35,456 nt of DNA, from assembly GCA_003599475.1 (NCBI GenBank), contig QZKK01000118.1, positions 1-35,456 of the forward strand. The letters are read 5' to 3'. A model generated the notes under the pieces. It was not told where the DNA came from and did no database searches. It was given only the letters and a program-made list of their open reading frames with translations. The position numbers and the translations under genes are program-made. Positions within the stretch are counted from its first letter, which is position 1. Each line of letters starts with the position of its first letter. The DNA comes from Desulfobacteraceae bacterium (lineage in GTDB: Bacteria; Desulfobacterota; Desulfobacteria; Desulfobacterales; SURF-15). Positions 8,303 to 15,616 of the stretch are shown here, in pieces.

Positions 8303-8806
8303 TTGAAAAAAGCCCAGGAAAATCTGCAGAAATCATTGAAACGGCTGGATCGGCTTGCCCGTCTTTTGGACGACCGTTTTCGAATCCCCGGAACCCGATG
8401 GCGATTCGGATTGGACGGTCTGATCGGGCTGATCCCCGGAGCCGGCGATGCCGCGACATCGATCCTCTCCGCTTATGTGGTATGGAGAGCCTGGCGCATG
8501 GGGGCGTCCCGAGGCGCATGGATCCGAATGGTTCGCAACTTGATTTTGGATGCAGTCCTGGGGAGCATCCCCCTTCTGGGTGATTTTTTCGACATCGGAT
8601 GGAAGGCCAATCGAAGGAATATCGGCATCCTAAAGGAGGATCTCCGTCGAAGAAAATCTTTTCCAGATTCAAGGAGAACAGGGAGCCTGGATAAGCGTCA
8701 ATTTTTTTGCAGTGACCCACAAAGCTCAATTGAGAAGAAAGATGAGCATTTGTGCAAGAGGATCCCATTAAAGGAAATGGGCCGTGGCATGGGAAGTTTC
8801 ATATAA
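8303..8806 (+). CDS. DUF4112 family membrane protein
   Basis: 167 residues from a TTG start at 8303-8305, with GGAGGGAG about 7 nt upstream. The core (residues about 20-105) matches DUF4112 proteins: FRIPGTRWRFGLDGLIGLIPG, GDAATSILSAYVVWRAW and LGSIPLLGDFFDIGWKAN. The repeated G-L-I/x-P-G-x-G-D pattern lies in two hydrophobic helices. The C-terminal 50 residues are charged and not conserved-looking. Function is unknown. It is transcribed separately from the preceding membrane protein (about 297 bp apart). Confidence 0.82.
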   Translation: MKKAQENLQKSLKRLDRLARLLDDRFRIPGTRWRFGLDGLIGLIPGAGDAATSILSAYVVWRAWRMGASRGAWIRMVRNLILDAVLGSIPLLGDFFDIGWKANRRNIGILKEDLRRRKSFPDSRRTGSLDKRQFFCSDPQSSIEKKDEHLCKRIPLKEMGRGMGSFI

Positions 8807-8861
8807 GCGCCGCCGTGCCGCTTCCGGCATTTGATCGAATCAGAAACTGGATAGAAAAACG

Positions 8862-8890
8862 CTGAACACTGAACGCTGAACGCTGAACAC
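8862..8890. repeat. (CTGAACR)x4 heptamer array
   Basis: Four consecutive units, CTGAACA, CTGAACG, CTGAACG and CTGAACA, plus one base. The array sits in the 110-bp spacer between the DUF4112 and SDR genes and ends 26 nt before the SDR start. Unit length and copy number equal those of the TCTAAAA array although the sequence is different. Confidence 0.93.
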
Positions 8891-8916
8891 TTTGAAGTTT
8901 CACATGAGGAGGTCAC

Positions 8917-9780
8917 ATGAGTTCAGAACCGAAACAGGGTTTCCCCAAGCAGCATCAGGAGAAGCAGCCCGGGGAGCGTACCAGGATGGATCCCAAGCCG
9001 CAGTCCGAGAAACCGGATTATCGGCCCAGTGGCAAGCTGAAAGGCAAGACGGCCCTGATTACCGGCGGAGACAGCGGCATCGGGAGGGCGACCGCAATTC
9101 TTTTTGCCAAGGAAGGATGCGACATTTCCATCGTCTACCTGAACGAACACGAGGATGCACGGGACACACGGAAGCGGATCGAGGAAATCGGAAGGAAATG
9201 CCTCATCCTGTCCGGAGATGTCGGAGATCCAGAGTTTTGCAGGCAGGCCGTTGAGAAAACCGTAAAAAACTTCGGCCGGCTGGATATCCTGATCAACAAT
9301 GCCGGCGAGCAGCATGTCCGCGACAGCCTGCTCGATATCAGCGACGAACAACTCGAGAGAACTTTCCGGACAAACATCTTTTCCATGTTCTATCTGACAA
9401 AGGCTGCGCTTCCGCACTTGAAGGAAGGGGCCACAATCGTAAACGACACCTCCATTACGGCTTACCAGGGTCACCCCCAACTGATCGATTATGCTTCCAC
9501 AAAGGGGGCGATTACCGCTTTCACCCGTTCGCTTTCGCTCAATCTCATAGACAAAGGGATCCGTGTCAACGCCGTCGCACCGGGCCCGATCTGGACACCG
9601 CTGATCCCGGCGAGCTTCAGTGAAGAAAAGACGGCAAAGCATGGTCAGAACAAGCCGATGAAGCGCGCGGGGCAGCCGTACGAAGTGGCCGCCTGCTTTC
9701 TGTTTCTGGCTTCTGAGGATTCCTCTTACATGAGCGGACAAGTGCTTCACCCGAACGGCGGTGCTATCGTGAACGGATAA
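8917..9780 (+). CDS. SDR family oxidoreductase (YghA / general stress protein 39-like)
   Basis: A 287-residue NAD(P)-dependent short-chain dehydrogenase. It has the hydrophilic Pro/Lys/Gln-rich N-terminal extension of about 45 residues (FPKQHQEKQPGER) typical of the YghA/GSP39 branch. The Rossmann motif is TGGDSGIGRA, the structural NNAG follows, and the catalytic segment holds Ser-Ile-Thr and YASTKGAI (Tyr-x3-Lys). The late PGPIWTPLIPASF segment is also family-typical. The AGGAGG ribosome site is 6 nt before the ATG. The substrate is probably an alcohol or aldehyde; members are often stress induced. It converges with the FemAB-like gene, and the two stops are 23 bp apart. Confidence 0.92.
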   Translation: MSSEPKQGFPKQHQEKQPGERTRMDPKPQSEKPDYRPSGKLKGKTALITGGDSGIGRATAILFAKEGCDISIVYLNEHEDARDTRKRIEEIGRKCLILSGDVGDPEFCRQAVEKTVKNFGRLDILINNAGEQHVRDSLLDISDEQLERTFRTNIFSMFYLTKAALPHLKEGATIVNDTSITAYQGHPQLIDYASTKGAITAFTRSLSLNLIDKGIRVNAVAPGPIWTPLIPASFSEEKTAKHGQNKPMKRAGQPYEVAACFLFLASEDSSYMSGQVLHPNGGAIVNG

Positions 9781-9803
9781 GAAATGGTGAAATGCGTGAA
9801 AAA

Positions 9804-10907
9804 TTATCCGATGTGCCGATACATCCATGAACCGATTTTTCTGACCAGGAAGGAAGGAAGACGGGGCAAGATCTTGCGGCTCAATCCCGTGATATTGGGG
9901 CTCGATTTTTCAAATCGATCATTGGTCAGGCTGTATTCATAGTAGTGAACGTTCGATTCTTCCGCTCCCCAGGAGTTCTTGAATCGCCTCAGGCCTTCGT
10001 TATCCTTTGCCGTCCTTCCCAAGGATAGAGTTTCGAAACGATGGGGAGCGGCGGAGGCATACCACTCGATCGCTTTCCATATGATCAGATCATTCATTCT
10101 CAAATGCTGATGATCGAGATCGGATGCCCCGAACTTATAAAGTGCTTTAGTCCCGTAATGGAAAAAAACGGCCGCTCCGATCGATTTGTCCTCATGAACC
10201 GCCGTAATGATATTTCCCTGGCCTCGGGCAATGATATGGCTGTAAATATTTTCAAAAAAATGGAACGGCTGCGGAGGAATCTTATGCCTTTCCCGTGTCT
10301 TGCAGTGCAGCCCGTAGAAGATTCTCATCGCATCCGGAGAATTGTCGATCTGAACCTGAACGCCTGCCCGGTCCGCTTTCTTGATGTTTCTCCTTCTGCT
10401 GCCGTGCAGCTTGGAAAAAATCTCTTCCACGTCTTCTGAGATGAAGATATCATGCTTGAAAAAGGATGCCGCCGGAACGTGACCTGCGAATAGATTCTTC
10501 CCTCCGTGGAATTCGATATACTTCCAAGCGTTATCTTTTCCGTGCCGGACAACCTCCTGCCACATCTGACGGCTCCGGTCTGCACCATCGATAATCGGTG
10601 AGCAGTGATCGGTAAACGGAAGGGATACCCCTCTTTTTCCAGTCAAAGGGCTGGAAATTTCCATGATCGGAATCATGGCGGCAAATCTGCTTCCGTTTTC
10701 GATGCAAAAATAGCGCGACTGGTAGCCGTAGGCATCCGTCAAAACTTTTGCCCATGCCGAGGAATGAAAGATCGAGTATTCATGGCTGCCCAGCACCTTC
10801 CGATCCCAATCGCGGTATTCGATCGGATTCTCGATTGTTACAAGATCGTTTCCTGTCCTCGATTCGTTCGTTTCGAGGGGCACAGGATGCGTTATTCCAA
10901 GGTTCAC
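9804..10907 (-). CDS. FemAB/GNAT-like acyl- or aminoacyltransferase
   Basis: A 367-residue cytosolic protein with two GNAT-like halves: HSSAWAKVLTDAYGY and AAMIPIMEI in the first; KLHGSRRRNIKKADRAGV, ITAVHEDKSIGAAVFFHYG and LGRTAKDNEGLRRFKNSWG in the second. This pattern is that of FemAB-like proteins found in bacterial exopolysaccharide loci. True FemX/A/B enzymes transfer amino acids from tRNA to peptidoglycan; polysaccharide-locus members may N-acylate sugars. The start is GTG (10905-10907) with AAGGAT upstream. It lies about 3.5 kb from the acyltransferase/NRPS genes, separated by glgX and two DUF genes, so membership in the polysaccharide system is inferred. Confidence 0.8.
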   Translation of the reverse strand: MNLGITHPVPLETNESRTGNDLVTIENPIEYRDWDRKVLGSHEYSIFHSSAWAKVLTDAYGYQSRYFCIENGSRFAAMIPIMEISSPLTGKRGVSLPFTDHCSPIIDGADRSRQMWQEVVRHGKDNAWKYIEFHGGKNLFAGHVPAASFFKHDIFISEDVEEIFSKLHGSRRRNIKKADRAGVQVQIDNSPDAMRIFYGLHCKTRERHKIPPQPFHFFENIYSHIIARGQGNIITAVHEDKSIGAAVFFHYGTKALYKFGASDLDHQHLRMNDLIIWKAIEWYASAAPHRFETLSLGRTAKDNEGLRRFKNSWGAEESNVHYYEYSLTNDRFEKSSPNITGLSRKILPRLPSFLVRKIGSWMYRHIG

Positions 10908-11022
10908 TGAGTTATCCTTCGTTTTTATGCATGAAGGGCGCAGATCTCCGGGCCTTCTTGCGGAAAATGCGGTTCCCGGAATGCTTGTTCAAAACGGCAT
11001 GCGGGCCGGCTGGATGGATGCG

Positions 11023-11655
11023 TCAAATCGGTTTTTTACGCTCTCCCGCGAAGGGAGATTCGGTATCGGATTCCTGAAACAGCCGCTCCTCATCCGGACC
11101 GGGTCGGCCCGAAACCGGCTGTCCGAATACGGCTTCCTCCCGATCGTGTTGGGCCGGAGTGACAATGACATGCTCCCGACCCGCCTGCACGGATTGCCGC
11201 CTCGCTTTCTCCAGGACCTCTTCGGTCCTTTCGGTGTCGAACTCTCGTTCTTCCGGTAGAAAAAAGGTTGTCTTTTCAGTTTGCTTCCTTTTTCCCACCA
11301 TGATCGAGGCAAGCGCGCCTGCTGCAAGAATGCCGCCTACGCCGTATAGAGCCGTTTTTTTATCGAGTTTGCGCAGACTGTCGTTCAGCCGAAGAGACTG
11401 TCTTTTCGCAATCTCAGCCGTCTTTTCCGCCGCCTTTCCGGTAGTTACCAAAGCCCTCGAGATTTTATCCCAAACTTCCGCCTTTACGTATCCGGAGGCT
11501 CTCGATTTGAGTTTCTGAATGGACTCATCGATTTCCCGGATTGTTTCGGAAGCATCCTTTCGCGTGCGATCGATTTCCTCATCGAGGATCACGATTCTTT
11601 CCGAAGAGTGGGAAGGCTTCAACTGGTCACTTCTTCGAGTTGCCTCTTCAGCCAT
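11023..11655 (-). CDS. DUF3618 domain protein
   Basis: 210 residues from the ATG at 11653-11655, which has a GGGAGGA ribosome site. A longer in-frame start lies upstream, but that stretch overlaps the DUF1469 gene and reads as Cys/Arg-rich noise. The N-terminal third contains the DUF3618-like coiled segment (LDEEIDRTRKDASETIREID). A central Lys/Glu-rich helix follows, then a glycine-rich hydrophobic helix (YGVGGILAAGALASIMVG) that is probably membrane inserted. The C-terminal half is charged and disordered-looking. The gene overlaps the upstream DUF1469 gene by 37 nt and is surely cotranscribed with it. Such pairs are common in proteobacterial envelope-stress gene sets; the molecular role is unknown. 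Confidence 0.82.
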   Translation of the reverse strand: MAEEATRRSDQLKPSHSSERIVILDEEIDRTRKDASETIREIDESIQKLKSRASGYVKAEVWDKISRALVTTGKAAEKTAEIAKRQSLRLNDSLRKLDKKTALYGVGGILAAGALASIMVGKRKQTEKTTFFLPEEREFDTERTEEVLEKARRQSVQAGREHVIVTPAQHDREEAVFGQPVSGRPGPDEERLFQESDTESPFAGERKKPI

Positions 11656-12017
11656 TTCCTGTCCTCCCGTATGTTTGCAATCGTATGTTCCGGTTCGAGT
11701 TTCAGTTTTTTCAATTTGTTCATTGCGGTCAGCGCGGCAATCGCTCCGATGGTAGTCACGACGGCACCGATGATCAGGGCCGACAGCCACATCGGGATTA
11801 CAGTACCCAACCCGTAAACCGCAGCCGCCAGAAGCACCAGAACTCCCGCATAGCCGACAGCAGCGCCGATTGCGATCGTGATCGAGTTCCGGATCGATAC
11901 GGATACCTTTTCCGACATTTCGATTTTTGCAAGCTCTATTTCCTTCGAAAACAGTGTGCGAAGCTCCTGGAGCAGGTTTGAAAACAACTGGCCGGTTGAA
12001 TTGTTCAAGAAGGCCAT
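11619..12017 (-). CDS. DUF1469 / YqjE-type (phage holin superfamily-like) membrane protein
   Basis: 132 residues with an amphipathic N-terminus (LLQELRTLFSKEIELAKIEM) typical of DUF1469 proteins. Two membrane helices follow (SITIAIGAAVGYAGVLVLLA and a second near residues 78-98), then a charged tail. The ribosome site GAGGAGAGG lies just before the ATG. It is paired with the DUF3618 gene, the usual arrangement for this family (YqjE with YqjD-like partners in enterics). Function is not established; ribosome tethering or envelope stress has been proposed for relatives. A TATAAT-like hexamer occurs on the minus strand near 12074-12080 but lacks a good -35. Confidence 0.85.
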   Translation of the reverse strand: MAFLNNSTGQLFSNLLQELRTLFSKEIELAKIEMSEKVSVSIRNSITIAIGAAVGYAGVLVLLAAAVYGLGTVIPMWLSALIIGAVVTTIGAIAALTAMNKLKKLKLEPEHTIANIREDRKWLKRQLEEVTS

Positions 12018-12334
12018 ATGATCCTCTCCTCTTCAATCATTTTGGATTGATTCCGCCATACATCCCATATACGGATTATAGTATAAGCTGTCGAAAAAGA
12101 GCCCGAAATAGGGGTTTCCATGTAATTGTCACGGTGATTTTGCGTAATCAAATGCCGGCAACGACAATACTTCAGGTTCTTCCATCTTATACTACTTTCA
12201 CCGTATGGCTTTTTTTTCCTGTTGCATGATAGATGTTTTTACGGAGTGCCTCAAGAGATGGAGAATTCGCTTATAGGCTTTAATTGTTATAATAATGCGT
12301 TCACTACGCTTGTTCGTCCGGAAAGGAGCCGCCG
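12018..12334. promoter_or_regulatory. Divergent promoter region between the DUF1469 gene and glgX
   Basis: A 317-bp AT-rich noncoding stretch between divergent genes. On the plus strand TATAAT occurs at 12288-12293, with TTCGCT 16 bp upstream (12266-12271) as a weak -35. This would start glgX transcripts near 12300, about 35 nt before its ATG. No terminator, operator or ORF is convincing here. Confidence 0.4.
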
Positions 12335-14446
12335 ATGAGAGTCTGGCCTGGCAAATCGTATCCTATGGGTGCCACTTATGACGGGGCGGGCACCAATTTT
12401 TCGATCTTTTCAGAAGCAGCCGAGAAAATAGAGCTCTGTCTCTTCGATGCGGGAGGAGACGAAACGAGAATCGTTCTGCCCGAGGAGACGGGATACTGCT
12501 GGCACGGATACTTCCCGGATATCGGACCGGATCAGAGATACGGATATCGGGTTTACGGCCCGTGGGCCCCGGAAGAAGGCCTTTACTGCAATCCGGCCAA
12601 GCTGCTCCTGGATCCTTATTCAAAAGCGATCGACGGAAACGTCGAGTGGAGCGAGGCGGTCTTTTCCTATCGATTCAAGGATCCGGAAGGGCCTAAAAAC
12701 GATGACGACAGCGCAGCCTTTATGCCGAAGTCGGTTGTCATCAATCCGTTCTTCGACTGGACGCAGGATCGTCTCCCTCAAGTCCCTTTGCATGAGACCG
12801 TCATCTACGAAACGCATGTAAAGGGTTTTACGAAGTTAAACTCTGAAATTCCCGCCGATCTGCGCGGAACCTATGCCGGTCTGGCGCACCCCGCGGCCGT
12901 CGACTACCTTACGAACCTCGGAGTCACAACCGTCGAGCTCCTTCCGGTGCATCAATTCATCCATGATTCGTACCTGGTGGAGCGGAACCTGCGAAACTAC
13001 TGGGGGTACAACACCATCGGCTATTTCGCCCCCCATCACGAGTACTCGAGCAGAGGGTCGACCGGCCAGCAGGTGCAGGAGTTCAAACACATGGTAAGGA
13101 CCCTGCATGCGGCGGGGATCGAAGTCTTGCTGGATGTCGTCTACAACCACACCGCCGAGGGAAACCATCTGGGTCCAACGCTCTGCTTCCGGGGGATCGA
13201 CAATACGGCTTATTACCGGCTGGTTCCGGAAAACCGCCGCTACTACTTCGACTATACCGGCACCGGAAACAGCTTGAACATGCGCCATCCTCACGTGCTT
13301 CAATTGATCATGGATTCGCTCAGGTACTGGATTCTGGACATGCACGTGGACGGGTTCCGATTCGATCTTGCCTCGACGCTTGCCCGGGAGCTTCACGAAG
13401 TGGATCGCCTGTCCGCTTTTTTCGACCTCATCCAGCAGGATCCGGTCGTCAGTCAGGTAAAGCTCATCGCTGAACCGTGGGATGTCGGGGAAGGGGGATA
13501 CCAGGTTGGAAACTTTCCCCCGCTTTGGTCGGAATGGAATGGGAAATACCGCGATTGCGTGAGGGATTTCTGGCGCGGGGAAGATCGAACACTGCCTGAG
13601 TTCTCCTACCGGTTTACCGGCAGCCCCGATCTCTACGAGGATACGGGACGAAGGCCTTATGCAAGCGTCAATTTCATCACGGCCCATGACGGCTTTACGC
13701 TGCAGGATCTTGTCTCCTACAACGAAAAACACAATGAGGCAAACGGCGAAGAAAGCCGCGACGGAGAAAATCACAACCGCGCTTGGAACTGCGGGGAGGA
13801 GGGCCCTACCGGAAAACCGGATGTCATCGCCCTGAGGGAGCGGCAGAAGCGGAACTTCTTGATCACCCTGTTTCTTTCCCAGGGAATACCCATGATCCTC
13901 GGGGGAGATGAGATCGGCCGGACGCAGCTCGGCAACAACAATGGGTACTGCCAGGATAACGAGATTTCCTGGTACGACTGGGAAAACAAAGACGAGGATC
14001 TGCTGGCGTTCACCCGCAGGCTGATCCGGTTCCGCAGGGAGCATGCGGTGTTCAGGCGCAGGGGATGGTTTCTAGGCGAGGATGTTTACGGGCACGGGAT
14101 GGAGGACATCGGCTGGTTTACTCCGGACGGCCGGGAGATGCGGGAAGAGAACTGGAATGAAGCTTTCGCCAAATCGATGACCGTCTGCCTGAACGGAAAC
14201 GCCATCCGATATCCGGATTCCTTCGGCGAACGGATCGTCGACGACAGCTTTTGCGTGCTCTTCAATGCCCATTACGAAGAGATCGACTTCCGGCTGCCGT
14301 GTTCCGAGAATGCGAATCGATGGGTAAAGATCATGGACACGGCAGAGGGCGGGTTTCTCGAAGGGGAGGAGGAATATGGAATGCAGGATCGGATACCGGT
14401 TCAGGGTCGATCCGTGGTGGTTCTGCGGCAGATAGCTCCCGAATGA
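12335..14446 (+). CDS. glgX: Glycogen debranching enzyme (isoamylase type)
   Basis: A 703-residue GH13 enzyme hydrolysing alpha-1,6 branches of glycogen or limit dextrins. The N-terminal CBM48-like domain (about residues 8-110) precedes the TIM barrel. GH13 motifs are complete: DVVYNH (near 267), GFRFDLAS with nucleophile Asp344, LIAEPWD with acid/base Glu380, and FITAHDGF with Asp452. GGDEIGRTQLGNNNGYCQDN is typical of GlgX/TreX. The AAGGAG ribosome site is 8 nt before the ATG. Length is slightly above E. coli GlgX. Its stop faces the acyltransferase stop with only 6 bp between. No other glycogen genes are in the window, so it stands alone here. Confidence 0.95.
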   Translation: MRVWPGKSYPMGATYDGAGTNFSIFSEAAEKIELCLFDAGGDETRIVLPEETGYCWHGYFPDIGPDQRYGYRVYGPWAPEEGLYCNPAKLLLDPYSKAIDGNVEWSEAVFSYRFKDPEGPKNDDDSAAFMPKSVVINPFFDWTQDRLPQVPLHETVIYETHVKGFTKLNSEIPADLRGTYAGLAHPAAVDYLTNLGVTTVELLPVHQFIHDSYLVERNLRNYWGYNTIGYFAPHHEYSSRGSTGQQVQEFKHMVRTLHAAGIEVLLDVVYNHTAEGNHLGPTLCFRGIDNTAYYRLVPENRRYYFDYTGTGNSLNMRHPHVLQLIMDSLRYWILDMHVDGFRFDLASTLARELHEVDRLSAFFDLIQQDPVVSQVKLIAEPWDVGEGGYQVGNFPPLWSEWNGKYRDCVRDFWRGEDRTLPEFSYRFTGSPDLYEDTGRRPYASVNFITAHDGFTLQDLVSYNEKHNEANGEESRDGENHNRAWNCGEEGPTGKPDVIALRERQKRNFLITLFLSQGIPMILGGDEIGRTQLGNNNGYCQDNEISWYDWENKDEDLLAFTRRLIRFRREHAVFRRRGWFLGEDVYGHGMEDIGWFTPDGREMREENWNEAFAKSMTVCLNGNAIRYPDSFGERIVDDSFCVLFNAHYEEIDFRLPCSENANRWVKIMDTAEGGFLEGEEEYGMQDRIPVQGRSVVVLRQIAPE

Positions 14447-14452
14447 GGGCGA

Positions 14453-15484
14453 TTATCCGGTGAAGACCCTTTTCAGATAGGCTCTCCACTCCTTCCTGCG
14501 GACGTATCGTTCGGATAGGAAATGGAGCGCCTTTCGCTGGATATAGACGACAATCAGAGACGCTGAGAATACGAAGAGAAAAGTAATCAGAAAATGCGCT
14601 TCGCCCCCGGTCCTTTTTTGCCAGATTTTTAAAAACAGCCAATGCCAAAGATAAATCCAGAGGGTGGAGGAGCCGATAAACCGGATCATCGCATTGTATT
14701 TCAATTTTTCGAGCCGGTATTTTTCTGAAGTCGCCAGGAGATAAATCGCAAGCGCGGCGAAGACGGCATAAGAAATCCAGTAGATTCTAGGCGGGTATTT
14801 AAAAAACTGAGTGGGAATGAACGTTCCCGTTTGCAGATAAAAGTAGATACCGAAGCCGGCAAAGCAGATCAGTGCGATTGCGCAGTGGATCTTCAATGTT
14901 CCTCGCGAAAAATGGGCAAACCGGATACCGTATAAGTAGATCAACAGATAGGGAATATTATAGAGAATGAAAACGTCGTACATCTTGTCGATGTACCGGT
15001 TTGCAGGATCCGGCACGAGCAGCAGCATAGAGTAAAACAGATAGGCGACAAACAGGATGGAATAGAAGTAGATTTCCTTACCGGCCTTGGCGTTTAGAGA
15101 ATAGAGAAGAGGGGATAGGATCGCACCGATGAAAAGAATCCGGATGATCCACAGCGCCATTCCGGCGCAGCCGATCAGGGTAAAGCTGCAAAATACATTG
15201 AAGAGGCTGAAAGATAGAATGCCGGAAGAGTACATGATGATCAGCAGGATCCATGTCGGTACGACCAGACGGACGAAGCGATCGAAAACATATCTGCGAT
15301 AGGATATGTACCGGGCCGAAGAAAAAGCGGCGTAGGATAATCCGGAGATGATCACCATCAGCGGCACGTCGAAATTCCTCAGTTGGAATAGCTCTACGGG
15401 GGGACTCACGTGCGCGAGCACGATGCATGTAATTCCGATGCACTTGAGGAAATCGATATCGATATTTCTGCTTTTTGAATCCAA
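14453..15484 (-). CDS. Membrane acyltransferase (acyltransferase 3 / OafA-like)
   Basis: A 343-residue protein of about ten membrane helices. It opens with DIDFLKCIGITCIVLAHVSPP, the family's characteristic first helix with its conserved His. FDRFVRLVVPTWILL (R-x-x-R-L-x-x-P) is another acyltransferase-3 hallmark. These enzymes O-acylate sugars in O-antigen, capsule or exopolysaccharide using cytoplasmic acyl-CoA. The start is TTG (15482-15484), with GGTGG close upstream and no nearby ATG. It is 132 bp downstream of the NRPS-like gene on the same strand, and probably decorates the polysaccharide made by the genes to the right. Confidence 0.86.
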   Translation of the reverse strand: MDSKSRNIDIDFLKCIGITCIVLAHVSPPVELFQLRNFDVPLMVIISGLSYAAFSSARYISYRRYVFDRFVRLVVPTWILLIIMYSSGILSFSLFNVFCSFTLIGCAGMALWIIRILFIGAILSPLLYSLNAKAGKEIYFYSILFVAYLFYSMLLLVPDPANRYIDKMYDVFILYNIPYLLIYLYGIRFAHFSRGTLKIHCAIALICFAGFGIYFYLQTGTFIPTQFFKYPPRIYWISYAVFAALAIYLLATSEKYRLEKLKYNAMIRFIGSSTLWIYLWHWLFLKIWQKRTGGEAHFLITFLFVFSASLIVVYIQRKALHFLSERYVRRKEWRAYLKRVFTG

Positions 15485-15616
15485 TTAAACCACCCGCATG
15501 CCGTTACCCTGCGAAAGCTAATTCCCCTCTGTTTATCCGCGTCAAGGGTCTCTTCGGGTCATCGCCCTCGGGCCGGAAGTGACGCGGGTCAATGCCCGGC
15601 TGGCTTCAAATGCGGT

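Noticed and set aside
8043..8768. 241-codon minus-strand frame over the DUF4112 gene and its upstream spacer
   Set aside because: The DUF4112 reading on the plus strand has family motifs and a strong ribosome site; the minus-strand frame has neither.
9774..9810. CGGATAA / TTATCCG inverted repeat between the SDR and FemAB-like genes as a terminator
   Set aside because: It is 7 bp with a 23-nt loop and no T-run. Both arms are simply the terminal Gly and stop codons of convergent genes, so chance is a sufficient explanation.
12836..14044. 402-codon minus-strand frame within glgX
   Set aside because: It is fully antisense to the complete GH13 catalytic domain; a shadow frame.
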